A DNA stretch of 64,000 nt from Anarhynchus alexandrinus (GCA_008711295.1 VUYV01000231.1:39491-103490), one strand, 5' to 3'; shown: positions 36,248-49,374, counted from the stretch's first letter. Made by a program: numbers and translations. Notes: generated from the sequence alone by a model not told the origin.

Positions 36248-38123
36248 AAAATTAGGAAGTTAGGAAGCTTGTGGGAAAAAAATGGTGTGAGCCAACTGAG
36301 CTGTCAGCTGTGTGTCTGACTGCCTCTGGGACTAACGACATGTAGAATCCTGACAAATCTTCAATTGAGGAACAAATATCTGCATGCAAAATCCATATAT
36401 TCAGACCTAGCTGTCTGTGTATGTGGAATTCAGGTATTTAAATGGCCAGACCCTCAGAGGTGAGCTGAAGCCCACTCCTGGTGACAGATCAGGCCAGATC
36501 TGCAAGCTTCTGGGGAAACGTCTTTCACTACTATTTGCAATTACTTTTATGAGTTGGCCAAAATGTTTCTGTTTCAGATGCTGACAAAAATGTTGTTGAA
36601 ATCAGAATGCTGACAACCTAACCCCCATCAACAAATGGGACATATTCTTGTGAAGTCGGGTTGTTCAAAATGCTCTATTCAATGCACATGCAACATCATG
36701 AATATCAATGGGATAACAGAATGGTGGTCATTGTTTCTACCATAAAGCCTAAAAGCCAATTCAACCCATAACAAAAAAACAACCAAACAAAAAAATCAAT
36801 CCTGAAATCTGTTTAACTATGGCAAGTCCTTTTATCTAAACTCCCACTTAGCAAGTAGGCAAGTCTGCCCTCAATATTTTCTTGCTCTGAGCAGGATCAG
36901 AGATGTTTGTGCCAGAAGTCAACATATCATGAGAGTGTCTGGTTTTTTTTCCGACTGAATCGGAGAGCAGGAAGTGCAAAAGATCATACAGGAGAGCTTT
37001 CCTTGCACTTTCCAGCCTTCTTGGATGGAAGCGTCAGAAAACTTGGCTCGGACCTGGGTTATACTGGCACCCCCAAATGCTTTTCCAGCCCAAGTCCAGT
37101 CTCCAAACCATCTGAGGTTTGCCCATTGCTAATATGTTTAATCTGATCTAATCTGTTTTTTATTTAAACAGGGATTAATTGCATTTCTTTGTTCTTTGGT
37201 GACTTGATGTTAATCACATGCAGCACACTCCTTGGGATCAGTTACACGAATGCCTGAATTGCTACCTTAGATGATGAAAAACATCTGGGGGAGGAAGTGT
37301 AGCAAAGGGGAAAGGAAAAAAGAGGCAGATGGCTGTATCTGGGGGCCTTAGCTGTTGTGGCAGGAGCACTTGTAAAATGGCTCTGCGGGTTCCTTTCTCT
37401 GTTTAGGACTTGTGAGTGTTTTTCTGCCTTCTGCCTGCAATTCTGGTGTTGGAAGGTTCCTGAAGCCTAAAATAATGAAAACCTCTGGCTTTTTGAAGCT
37501 AAACCTGGGTAGTGGGCAAGTTTACACTCAAATGTTATTACTTCTGTTATGGGAGATTTCCTATATATCTTATCACTGACAAAATCCCTAATTGACCCAC
37601 AGCTGTGTGTGTGGGGGGGCTTGTGACATTTTAAGGTTAAGGCAAATGCAGAAAAAGAAATTAAGAGAGGACTGCAGCTTGGGCATAAGCAGAGTGAAAA
37701 CTGGAAGGATGGTACTGCGAAGTCCACTCCTGCCCTCTGGACTGGGCTGTTCAATGCACAGGTGACGTACGTGCTGTTAAACATAGAGGCAAAGTGTCCA
37801 GCAAGTTGGGACACCCACAAATTGCACTGCAGTTCGGTCATATATATAAGAAACAGGTCTTTAATGTTGTCAAGAGACGTCAGTATAGCCCCTAACTGAG
37901 CACTGCTGACATAACTTCAGCTTTTTATTGAACCTAGCTTTCTCAGTGGCTAAGGGAAATGGCTTTCAACAATTTTCTGAATATGGATCTGTAATGGTTT
38001 TCCAGGGTGTCCGCAGAGAGAACTAAAGCCTGTGCATGACAGACTGGCTTTTCATATTCTGCCTTAGAAGTGGTCCATCTATGCCCCAGGGTCCACTGAC
38101 TGTCAATGGAATACCTTTGGTCT
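36248..38123. other. Non-coding stretch
   Basis: No gene is supported. A/C-rich runs occur near 36,770-36,800. A region at about 36,445-36,510 (GGCCAGACCCTCAG and AGATCAGGCCAGATCT) may be another decayed amniote repeat. Confidence 0.4.
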
Positions 38124-38170
38124 AGGGGAAATCCTGGTCCTAGTAAAGCCAATGACAAAATTATGAGTTT
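38124..38170 (+). repeat. Fragment of ancient amniote repeat
   Basis: GGGGAAATCCTGGTCC followed by TAAAGCCAATGACAAAAT resembles the common amniote repeat wording GAAATCCTGGCCCCATTGAAGTCAATGGCAAAA. TGACTGTCAATGG just upstream may belong to it. Confidence 0.4.
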
Positions 38171-39850
38171 CATAGTAGTCAGAACTGAAACCTCAGCAAC
38201 TCTTGTGGTGTTCAAGAAAAAAAGAAAACATTTCATTTCATGACTGGATGGGAGGCTCAGCCACGTAGACAGATTGTCTTGCAGCAGTGCCAAAAATATC
38301 ACCTGTGTTTTAGAGGAACAAGTAAAAGGACTCCAACAGCCCCATGTCTGAAGAGTGGCAGATTCATTCAGGAGTTAAACTTAGATCATCTCCATAACAA
38401 TGCACAGCATCAGCTCAGCTGACTGTGCATGGACTGCTTTAAAGGGGTTTTGTGGGAAAATCAAAATATTCTTCATACAAATGTCAGTTAAAAGGTTGAC
38501 AAAATGTCCAACATCACGCAGTGTCTAAAATCTAAACCAGGATTGATCAGTTTTCATGACATTTAAAATGAATGTTGTAGTTGTGTCCAAAGTCTACCTT
38601 ATTTGCAAGTGTATTGGCTGTCTTACAAAGTCTGAAACAGTCTGGTTGACATGTCTTATTTCATGTATGCCCTTGAGTACACAACATATTTAAATCACAC
38701 TGTGCATGGTTACTTTAGTGGAAAACTAACCTGAGGTTTACCTGCAAGAAGCAGCATTTCAGGACGTCAGCATATTCATGCCAACTGCTGCTCTTGCGTA
38801 GGTCAGCAGGAATGAGCACTTAGAAAAACTCCCTTAACGTAAACTCTGGTATAAAGTGCATATAACAACATTTATTTAACTCCCAGAGGAGTTTATGAGG
38901 CTTAATTAATGCCAGCAAGTTGGTTTAAGATCTTTGGGTGAAAGGTGATACAAAACTGTATGGAGGGTGGCTCATAGCTCTTGCTAGACAGCTGAGGGAT
39001 CTCCCCAGGCTTTGGGCTGATCTATGGTGCAGGGCAAAGCACAGATGCATGAGCAGGTTGGAACACATATAATCTCACGACCTGTATCCTCTGCTCATAT
39101 TGCAGGTTGTCCTTCAGGCTCAAGGCTGACATGCTGTGCTCAGGAGATGAAGGTGCTGGTACTGCAGGGTCCCAGTTTGCCTGTATGAAGGAGAACTGGG
39201 CCAACTCTCCTCCCCACTAGATACCTTTGCAGCTTGGGTTGGTGCTGGCATTTTTTGACTGCTGAGCAATCATAGGTGCGGTCTGGAGGACTGGTGCAGG
39301 ATGCTCTGCTCAGCTGAGGAGACCTGCCTGCCCCAAGTCCCCAGCGTAGCTGGCTCTGAAGGAGAGGTGGGAATGGGAGGGTACAGCAAGAGGTGCTCAT
39401 GCCCTGAGCATTCTCTTTTGCTTCCCTTTTCATTGCCTTTGCTGTTCCAGGGGGACGAAGGTTCACAGCACCCTTTTGACAATATCGCACACCCCACAGA
39501 AATACCACATGAAATATGTGAGAGGACAGATATCGATGAACTGCATGATATTTTGCAATGAATCAGATTCAACGCTTATATGGTCCGCTTAAAAGCCAAA
39601 CAAAGCTAAAAATTTAATCGAGACCAGCCAGAGGAAGGGAAAACATCAGAAGAAAATAGCTGCAAGTGTAAAGTTGCTTATGTTGGAGCTTGTCTGGTTT
39701 TTGGCTTGAGACTTTTCAGTTAAATCTGCAAATTCTTTCTCAGGCATTTCCCTCGAGCAGTGCTTTCCCTATAGCAAAGGTATGGACTACCCAGAGACGA
39801 TAGACTTACTAGATCTTTCACCAGTGGAAGCTTGGAGTAGATTTAAAAAT
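38171..39850. other. Non-coding stretch
   Basis: No gene is supported. The open frames at 39,140-39,572 overlap on both strands without recognisable domains. Confidence 0.45.
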
Positions 39851-40090
39851 AATCATGGAATCATAAAATCATAGAATGGTTTAGGTTGGAAGTGACCTTA
39901 AAGATCATCTAGTTTCAACCCCGTTGCCATGGGCAGGGACACCTCCCACTAGGCCAGGCTGCTCAAAGCCCCATCCAACCTGGCCTTGAACACTTTCAGG
40001 GATGGGACATCCACAACTTCCCTGGGCAATTTGTTCCAGTGCCCACCCTCATCTCTTCCTCATATCTATTCTAAATCTACTCTCTTCAAG
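39851..40090 (-). mobile_element. CR1 LINE 3' fragment (minus strand)
   Basis: The plus strand starts with AATCATGGAATCATAAAATCA then ATAGAATGGTTTAGGTTGGA. This is the reversed ATTCTATGAT tail and 3' UTR of CR1. GACCTTAAAGATCATCTAG, GGGACACCTCCCACTAG and CCTGGCCTTGAACACTT follow. It is truncated in the C-terminal part of ORF2 and has a small internal deletion near 40,048. There are too many changes for an open frame. Confidence 0.95.
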
Positions 40091-43085
40091 TTATAGATGT
40101 AGTTAATACATATGAGTTAATATCTCAATTAAAGCAACAGCAACAACCATCCCCATCAACTCTGAGCACTGTTAAATGAGTGAGAAATTAGGATGGTGTG
40201 ATAGGCCAGCTGAACTGGCATTTCTCAACTCATAAACAACAAGGAGGGAAGTGCCTGATCTGAAAACCTGCACAGATGGTGCTACATTAGCTGCTCTCTT
40301 ACAGAACTAATTAAGGAGCTCTTTTTGGCTTATAGTGGCTGGCACTGCATATGAGTGCTTTATAAAATTCATTAAGGACCCTCTACCTCAAGACATCTCC
40401 AAAGGCTGACACAATGGTAAAGAATGGTGCTCAAGAAGGTTGGTATGTTTGATTGAATTTCCATTAAGATAAATTGCATATAAAATAACTAATTGACGAG
40501 GTATCCACCCTGGAAATATTTGGGATCCCGTAGGCAGAATGAGGGGTCGTTGGAAGATCAGACTAAAATAAACCTTCTAAATGTCCCCATGGGTTTAATT
40601 CTGTGGGTTAACAAAAACAAAACTAATGGCCTGTGAAGGTTATCCATTTACAGTAGCCACAGATCCATACTGTATCAGAGACAGACCTGAAGGTGTTCCT
40701 TGTTCACATTGGACAAGTACTCAATGCCCAGAGACCTCCTTCTTTACTTTGGGAGCTTTCAAACACACGCCTTATTCAGAAAGTTGTTTGCATTTCTACA
40801 GAACACAAGATTATCTGCAGATCTATGATCAGCAATTTTCTTCAACCACCATGTAAACAGGAAAGTTCCCTTAATTGGGGGTACAATATGTGGCAGCACA
40901 GAATTTTTGCTTTCTAGCAAAGTTTCTGAATCCTCAAACTGATACCTGATAAGCCCCAGCGGATTTCAAACTTTGAATTTATAGGATATGCTGCTCTTTA
41001 CCAAAATCTCGTAAAACAGGCTAATACACAGCGCCTAGGGGAACATGAAAAGCAACCTGGTTATAAATATTCGAGCTATGTTGTAAATTGTACACTAGAG
41101 GCAAGAAAGCAGGAACTCCCCAATTCAAGAGACGAGCGGAGCTAGTAAATGCGAAGTGGGTGACCGCGTGATGCCAGAGAGCATTTCTCCCGTTCCGCAT
41201 CCAGCGGGAATGAGATAACAGTTGCTTCAAAAAAGCCCACTCCCTATCGCTGTCTCTTCAGCTCCACTCACCATGTTAAACTTTAAGAAAGGATTATTTT
41301 GAAATTCAAACCCAAACATTTTATTTGGGTTTTCACTTAGTTTTAAAAGTATCTTTAATTCTTAGTTTCACTCATGTCAAATAATTTGGCTGGGAGGAAT
41401 TCTAAACTGATAAATCTAAAAGAATAGCAAGGAAGGACCTTGTGCAAAGCTTTGTTTTTGTAATTCCTGGGATATTAATCTGATGGCCTTTCATAATGCC
41501 AAGAGCAAATACTAGTGACTCACTCCTGATTATGCTATATTTTCCTAGGATAAAAAGTATTTTTGCTTGTGAGGAATGATGTCATGTTAATCAACAAAAA
41601 AACCCCACTATTTGGGGTGATCTGCAATGATGAAAGATGTACTCCTTTTCGTGCTCCAGAAATCTGGGCAACATTTGAGGGGCTGTGGCAGTGTTGTGCC
41701 AGGCGTCAGAGGAGGCAGAATTTGCTCCTGAGTGCCACAGGATGCTGTTTCAGAAACTTCCTGGGAGGTCACCTGAGTGTCCTGTCTTGAGGCCCAATAC
41801 AGCTTCTCATACAGTTAATGGAGAGACTTGCTTTAATTTTTGGTGTGGAAGCCCAAATCACCGTGTTTAAAGACAACAAGGAAACCATTAAGCAAATACA
41901 CCAAAGGAAAATAAATCAGCCCGGAAAATAGTACACTTTTTTCAGTTTTTATGTCCTTTGTAATGTTGCTGACAAACGTCTTGTGCTTAACTTCCCTTAT
42001 CACCTTTTATTTTGAATTAACAGCCTGGTTAGCTTAGAGATGATGTATGTTTCCTTATTATCTAGGACACATTTTGTACGTCATATATGGAATTTTTGGA
42101 CATTTTTCCCAATGAATGTGAAGTTGCCGTCACCTCCATGGTTTCAGTCTGGTCATAGTCAGGATTTTTCAGGCCACACACAGGCCAACTTCTTACTTTT
42201 GGCAAGAAACAGACAACTGGGCTCATAAATTATATTCATAAATATTTAGTATACTCATATGTGTGGCTTTCTAAATAGAGAGGAGGAAAACCAAGACCTG
42301 AGGAAACCTGGTAATTCTGGGGGAAGAATAATTTATTTTGTCAGGAAGAAAAACCTTCTACAAAATCTGTAAAACTATAATTTACTCCTGACATTTAAAA
42401 TAAATCATGTTTTTGTACAAGTATAATGTGAATGAAACTACTTCCAGAAAATCAGTATGGGCTTTGACCAACAGAAGTACTTGAAATATTGAACACTGGA
42501 AGTATTCAGCAATAGTGAACAGCATAGGAGAACATGATTTATTATGCCAGGAGAGAGACTATCTAATCATATAGATCCCATTCTCAAGAGTGGGTAGTGG
42601 TCTCTTTCTGCACATGACCCTTCTGTGTTCAAAAGAAAAATGGGCTGTGGTAGGAGTGACTGTGGCTCGAGGCTGGTGGGAATAATGCATGGCCCTTCTT
42701 CAGCCAGGATGCCACCAAGGAAAGAAACTTTCCCAGGCTCATCTTATGGGCTCAGCCTACCCTGGCTTTGCTCACTGCATTCAGGTCATCTTCTTTGGCT
42801 CTTGCAGAAAATACAGTAACTTTAACCTATTTTTTTTTAATTTATTTTTTATTTCTTCTTGTGTTGATAAAAACACGAGTTTTAGGGTCTTCCTGTCTTT
42901 TTTTGTGTGTGTGTGTGTGCTGAAACAGTCTTAACATACCTCTTTCTGCAGCTTTGCCAAGAGAATTATTACAGTGAAGAATAATAATATGAACAACACA
43001 GCAGCACAGAGCTTGCTGTGTTTGGACCAACCTAGCTCCTGAAAAATGCCAGGGGTCAGCTAAGAAAGACATAATGTCTTCATAC
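40091..43085. other. Non-coding stretch
   Basis: No gene is supported. A (TG)n run lies at 42,904-42,920 after an AT-rich stretch (42,828-42,860). Confidence 0.45.
42904..42920 (+). repeat. (TG)n microsatellite
   Basis: About eight TG units follow a T-run. Confidence 0.85.
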
Positions 43086-43206
43086 AGTCATAGAATGGTT
43101 CGGGTTGGAAGGGATCTTTAAAGATAATCTAGTCCAACTCCCCCCATGGTGAGCCGGGACATCTTCCGCTGATCAGGCTGCTCAAAGCTCCATCCAAGCT
43201 GACCTG
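43086..43206 (-). mobile_element. Short CR1 LINE 3' fragment (minus strand)
   Basis: The plus strand reads CATAGAATGGTTCGGGTTGG, then GATCTTTAAAGATAATCTAG and CAGGCTGCTCAAAGC: the reversed CR1 3' UTR and stop-codon region. Only about 120 bases remain, with several mismatches. Confidence 0.9.
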
Positions 43207-46200
43207 CAGTTCCTCTTGACCTCAAGTCTGGCTTTGGTTTGGCCTTTAAGAGAAGGCTTATACCACCTCCCCAAAAGGACTAAGCTCTCTGCAGTGCTGG
43301 CTGTTCAATCTGTACTGTTTTTGTTGCCTTTGTGGCATGCCACAATATTTTACAGATTGGAGACAGGAATGACAATTATGTCCAAGGCAGGTTTGTTCCC
43401 TACAGTTTGAACATCATCTTGGTTTTAAGTTCAACCTAGTTATCATAAGGCCCCCAAAGAAATCTCTCCTCATCTCGTTAAAATTCCCCTTTTCTTAATA
43501 TGATTACATTACTTTTCCTATTTTTCACCAAACCCTATCCTAAACTGCCCTAAATTGTTTGGTCACCCTCTATCATTTGGATAAAATATTTGTGAGGCAA
43601 GCTAAAAAGGGTCAGGGGAGATGTTTGTGTGCAGGACCCTGTCAAATCGTGAGAGTGGAAGAGTTCAGAAGACATATGTGACCAATTTTCATGGTTAGCC
43701 GATAGGAGATCAGTTGCCTGGGGTAAGAGCCGAAATTCACGCATCAGTGAAAATTATCACCCCCTGAATCTCTGGCCAGATGTGCACCCCTCATCTGATC
43801 CTGTATTATTTTCAGGTGTCCATGTCTTTGCCCAGGTATTGGAGTGGAGGCTTTGAGGCATGCCTTTGGAATATATTTCAGACTCAGACATTTGATAGGG
43901 CTACGAGAAAGCATTTTTTCTTCACTCCTGCCACAGTGCTGATCATTGACAAAATGTATTCAGAACACGCAAGAAGTTGGTCACCGGATTTATAGCAATG
44001 TAAACAAGAATAGGGCAGCCTGCCCTGTCACGACAAAGCTGAGGGCTAAGGTGTGAGGACCGTGAATAATACTGTTAATACACATTGAAGCCACTCCACG
44101 TTAGTCCTAGGGGCTCCTTGTTTTATAGATACAGCCATTAGAAATATGTTTTTTCTGCAGAAGAAATGACATAATCTTCAGATGTGTGACTCATCCCTGT
44201 TCAAGAGATGTGTACGCCTCTCTGTAGGGCCTTGGGGGAATATTCTGAAATGTCCATCTGGGTGGGAGGAGAGGGCACAGGGTACATAGTCTTCCCGCTC
44301 TATCCCTGTTTATTATAACAATGGCAATTTCAAGCACTGCTTATGAACTCCTGTCGTGTGATGGGCTAGTAATTAGCCCAGTGGGTCACAGGGCTGAGGG
44401 AAATCCTCAGCCCCTTAACATTACTCTTATGACACACACTTGAAATGTGGTGTAAGAATTCAAGCAAAATATTTGAAGGCTTGGGGTGAACAAAGCTCTC
44501 CAGGTATCCCAGTTGGGGAAGGAATCTGGGGGACAACTCAAAAGATAATTTCCCATTGGAGGGCATGGAATTGTTGCAAGATCAGAGGGAAGAGATGTTA
44601 CCTTCATGTATATTCTACTCAGGCAAAACTTAAAAAGATCCTACGTAATAGTAGTTGTATGTTCTGAACTGCGTAGCACTTAGTAAACTTAAATGGAGAT
44701 GAGATGTCTGTGCTAGATGGAGAAGGGCACTTCCCACACAAAGAACTGGTAAATGGAATAGGAGTGCAGTATTTGGCCTCATTTGTTATGTGCCTATTTG
44801 TCTTTTGTAGCAATATTGCTATATGATTTCTCATTAACTCCCAAGAAGCCTCTTGGATCCCTATTCCCTGGCTTCTAAGCTCAGGCTCGGGTAATTCTTT
44901 GACAGTGTTTGACAGTGACCAGTGGTACTAGTCAAGAAAATGATATCCTCATATCATGTTCCCCTGTGCTGTATTTACTATGTTTATGTTAAAAAAACAA
45001 CAACAAACCACTTCTGGACTTTAAAACATTAGACTAGAAAGATGAGGAGCATGTCTTAGAGTTTCAAATGATACATAAGGTTGATTAATAGTGACCTAGA
45101 GGGTCAACTGAAATTTAGGGCTAGAGTTTCTAGTAATAGAGGAGAAAACTACTAAAAAGCAAAAATCCTAATTTTCCCCCTTTAGGCACAATAATAGCCA
45201 TTGTCAAGTTTCAGAAATATAACACCGTGGAGCTGTCTACTGAAGGAAGCCGCTGAAAGCCCTATTAGTAAAGTCATGGGGAACAGGACTGAACAAATTT
45301 GGGGAAGGTGCCCTGGGGAACAATCAGGAGAGCGGTGAGATGATCTGAGGGCTCTTTTGATCTCTGCTATTTCTGATTTTAAACCTTGGTATTACTGCAT
45401 CCCCAGGAGAGAAACAGGAGAGAAGCAGCAAAATAATTGGAGGTATCAAAGAACACAAGCAGACATCTGCAAATGTGAGAAATAAAGCCAAATATCAGCA
45501 GGCTTTTGGATTGGAACAGGTGAATTTCTGCTGTAGACCTGTGGAGAGAGCTATCTTTAGGGGTGAATACCCAGAATAACTGCCCAAGGGCCCAGGACGT
45601 GGGCAGAGGGTCATACCACACTAAATTGGGTAGTGCTGAAAGTCATCTAATACGTAGGAAGGGAGAAGGGCCCATGCCTTAACCTCTGCCTGAGGTCCCT
45701 ATAAATGCCATAGATGAGAGGAGATGGGGAGAAGTCAAGCCTGGTCACACCGGCACTCCTTATTTCATTCCCGTCACAGCTGCAGCTTCTGCCTCTTGAG
45801 GACTGACACCATTCTTCTCATTTCATAGCCCAGGATGGGGTTGCAGATTCGGTAACCGATACCAGGGCACACCGTGGGGAGGGACAGAGTGCTGGCTATT
45901 AACCTCACTGTATTTTCATTTTCTTTGTATATTCTGTGAGTGAGCCAGCACAGCTTAGCTGGCGAGGCTCACAGAAAGAATAAATCAGCATAGTGCTGTT
46001 GGAGCTGCCGTGATTTATACAGCTGAAATCCTTGTGTCTGTATTTTCAGTTTGCTTCTGTAATTTATTGACTTTTTGTCCTTTTGGCTTGACTCTGCCTT
46101 CCTCCAAGGGTATCACACTGCCATTCCCACTTCATAGTATTTCATCACAAAAAAGAAAGTCACTTACTCTTTGGGGGTTATTTGATGTCTAAGAAGTCTT

Positions 46201-47130
46201 TCATCTCTATGTTGATATTTTGGGATAAGAACCAAGGTATTTTGGATGATCTTACAATCTAAAGAACACTTGTATAGTAAAACATTTCATTATCAAGAAT
46301 CACCTGCTCCTAAGACCTCCCACATGAGAGTTTTAGATCACAAAGAGGTAACTGAAGGCAGTCTTTCCCTGTTGAAAGAAAAATAGCAACTTTGGAAGAG
46401 GAGGTCCTCAAAAGCTTAAACATGGAAATTGAACCCATAAATAGGAATGGGTTACATTTAGGATTTTTACAAATTTAGGATATTTATGAAAATCCTTCTC
46501 TCTTTTGACTGAACCATGTGGCATGGCTGTGCATCTTAGTTGAGTCCATAGACATTCAGATGAGACTTTTCTCTTTGACATAAGTATTTGTGGAAACATC
46601 AAAATGATAGGTGTTTCATCTGAAATTGAATCCAGAAAGACAAACAGGGACTAGCATGTGACCCAAGCATGATTTTTACCCAGGTATGGCAGGAGGAAAT
46701 AACCTGTCTATATATCATATTATGAGATGGTACGATTACTCATACCTCTTTTTTCATCCCAAGTGGAGGTAGTTACATGAGAAAGACAAGAAAGATATGA
46801 AAGGCATTTCAGGTAGACACTGCAGACAAGAGAGACAGAAGAAGAGTGACTGGGAAAGAGGGGGAGAGATGCAATTACTTTTGAAGATGATTGGACAGGT
46901 TCAAGTTCCACTTTGTATTAGTGTGAATTTTGAATAGTTCCCTTGGGCTTACATGGTGCTCTTTCAGCATTTATGGTGGTGCAACTAAAGTCAGAGGCAA
47001 GGTCATTGTTTCATGTAAATGTCATTCCACTGAAACAAACAGTGGAATTTAACTGAGTTTGATAGTCACTTTTACTGTCACTTAGTTTTTAATATTATAA
47101 AAAATTTTTCAAAGAATAAATAAGACATCT
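43207..47130. other. Non-coding stretch
   Basis: No gene is supported. A 10-base unit TTTGACAGTG is perfectly doubled at 44,898-44,917. Otherwise it is single-copy sequence with short unrecognisable open frames. Confidence 0.45.
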
Positions 47131-47350
47131 CTGAGTTTAGCCCCATCATGCGATCTGCATGTCATTGATTCCTCATTCAGTAATTAACACAGGACAAATC
47201 AGGGATATCTATGTTATTATTAACAACGAGAGCTGGGCTTGATAGCATCATGACCTGCATTTGTATCTTACTGTGCGCCTGTCCGTGTAATTGAAGAAAT
47301 AGCCCCAGTGTGATTAATAATCCTTATATTGTTACTGTTGTGGGGAAGTG
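47130..47350. other. Candidate conserved non-coding element with homeodomain-type motifs
   Basis: Rich in TAAT-core motifs (TCAGTAATTAACAC, TTATTATTAACAACG, GTGTAATTGAAG, GTGATTAATAATCC) with TGTCATTGATTCC and TGATAGCATCATGAC. It has no simple repeats and no coding frame. The clustering of ATTA/TAAT sites is typical of developmental enhancers. This is motif-based inference only. Confidence 0.25.
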
Positions 47351-47430
47351 GCCTGCAATGAGATGAAGGTTTTAAAACAGCATTACCACCACTGGTGTCT
47401 GTTCGTGAAACAATAATTTTATGAATTATG

Positions 47431-47455
47431 AAAAAATTCATTTTATGAATTTTTT
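47431..47455. repeat. AT-rich perfect palindrome
   Basis: AAAAAATTCAT (47,431-47,441) and ATGAATTTTTT (47,445-47,455) form a perfect 11-base inverted repeat with a 3-base loop. Confidence 0.8.
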
Positions 47456-48261
47456 GTCTCCCAGCTATTAGTTGCCATCATATTCATATTTAATTTCATC
47501 TCCTATATTTAGGAAAGAAATGGTCCAGGGCACTTTCCTGGGGTTGGTTTACCATTTGTTGGTTGAATGATGAGGACAAAAACCTGAGAGGAGGTGCCTT
47601 TGTAAGCTGTTGTAGCTGTTGTACAAGCAAATACCTTGGGCAGCTTGAGTTTTTGCATGGCTTCCTCAATATTCCTCCACCCATGCAGGGTTGAAAGAAC
47701 AGCCTGAACACCATTTTCCACTGCTGCAAAGGTATTTCACGTCCTGCTTGTGGGAACAGTAATTTCAGTTAACAGTCTTCCAGTGAATAAATGTTGGAAA
47801 TATTTTGAAACCAAAGCTCGTGTGGGCTGAAGGAACTGATAGGTTGCAAATGCCTGATTTGGTGAACCCATCTGATACCATCAGGAAAGCATCTATCATT
47901 ATTGTTACCATTAATAAGGACCAAAAACATTGTTAATATTGTAGATATTACTAATCTAAATCAATGATAGGGATAACAATTCTGTTTTAATATACAGACG
48001 GTGCTGATACATTTATGCATTGCTTAAATCCCAGTCCCCTATATTGTAGGATTTCATCTCTCTGTGCTGGCTTGTCACATATTTCCTGGTGCTTTGGCAG
48101 ACCCTTTAGTTAACCATAAGTTTGGTAGTTTCTCCTGATTCCTAATTACAGCAGTAACATGTTAGGAACAGTCCTGCTTGTCAAATGTTTTAAATACCAA
48201 ACTATTTTAAAGCGGCTTGCTTTATATAAAGATGTTTGTCAAGTCATAGAAGCAGGGAACA
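47456..48261. other. Non-coding stretch
   Basis: No gene is supported. It is AT-rich around 47,880-48,000 with many ATTA-type strings. Confidence 0.45.
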
Positions 48262-48330
48262 TATGTGATCCATTTTACAAGAGTGAAGTCTAAGGATTTA
48301 CCTAAGGACACAGGAATTTTGTGAGGTAAT
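48262..48330 (-). mobile_element. MIR-like SINE remnant (minus strand)
   Basis: The plus strand shows CCATTTTACAAGAG...GTCTAAGGATTTACCTAAGG, then ACACAGGAAT. It follows the reversed MIR order CCATTTTACAGATGAGGAAAC, GAGGTTAAGTGACTTGCCC, AAGGTCACACAG. It is short and diverged. Confidence 0.45.
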
Positions 48331-48989
48331 ATTTATAAATGTCGCAGGTGTTGTGGTAATTGTAAATTGGCAGCCTTACATCATCCTCCTCTAATTGGCT
48401 TTGGATTCTGGTCTCCGCACAGTCATCTGAATGTTAATAATTTCATGTCATGCTTGAAAGCAGAGAGAAACAACTCCTTTAACTGGAGAAAAACAACCCG
48501 AGTGACTACCCCTGTGCGCCTTCCACAGGAGATTTGGAGATGTGAACTGGGAGGGCAGTGCTGGGATTCTGGGGGCATCCAATTTCCGTACGGGTGACGC
48601 TGGGTCGTGGTGCATCACAGTGTATTTCCACTGCTAGCAAAATGACCTGAACTATCGCAAGCAGTAAAAACTCAAGGCACATACAAAAGTTATCTTCTTC
48701 AGTGAGTAAATAAATCGTGGTATATAACACCCAGCTGTTGTATACTCAGCGGAAAAATTAATTCCTTATATTAATTAAAGTCTGTGATTTAAAAGATGAC
48801 ATGAAATGCAGAGTTAAGGCTCCTGTTAAGTCTGCCATGACTCTGTCCCTTACGCCTGTGCTATAAAGGGACATAGGAAAAAGGGAAGTGGAAATGTAAG
48901 TATTGGGTAAATAGAAATGACACGTAAAATTCAAGTCCAGAAAGCACATCAATACATGTTTATCTTTAAGACTGTGATTTACCCTATCC
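48331..48989. other. Non-coding stretch
   Basis: No gene is supported. No repeat is recognised. Confidence 0.45.
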
Positions 48990-49075
48990 AAGCCTAATAA
49001 AGTGAATGGAACCATTCATATGTGTAAAAGTTAAGCACACGCTCAAGGCTTTCGCTGGACCAGGGATTCTCTGTC
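48990..49075 (+). repeat. Ancient amniote repeat (AAGTTAAGCACA type)
   Basis: GTGAATGGAACCATTCATA, then AAAGTTAAGCACACGCTCAA and GGCTTTCGCTGGACCAGGG, match the common amniote repeat wording CAATGGGACTACTCACATGC, TTAAAGTTAAGCACATGC and TTTGCTGGATCAGGGCC in the same order and spacing. Confidence 0.65.
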
Positions 49076-49345
49076 CTTTGAGATTTGTAGAGAAATGTAC
49101 TCTTAAATGTGAAAGGAACTTCTGTGTCTATTGTCAGAAGCAGACCTATCTAGATTATTTTCTAGACTTTGGGAACCTTAAAATCTTTACCCTTTCTACA
49201 TTCTGGTCGAATAATTCTTTTCAATGTTAATAAAATGGTGTCAGGAAATTTGCTTTCACATCTTAATTCATTAATTTCTTGGACCTGTTCCTATCTTCTT
49301 TGCATTCCCCCTTCAAGTCAGCAGCAGTGCCAATATAAGCAGGAT

Positions 49346-49374
49346 TTATGCCTTTATTATTAATAAAGGCATAA
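49346..49374. repeat. Perfect 13-base inverted repeat
   Basis: TTATGCCTTTATT (49,346-49,358) and AATAAAGGCATAA (49,362-49,374) are perfect inverted copies with a 3-base ATT loop. The centre contains ATTATTAATAA, a homeodomain-type core. Confidence 0.9.
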
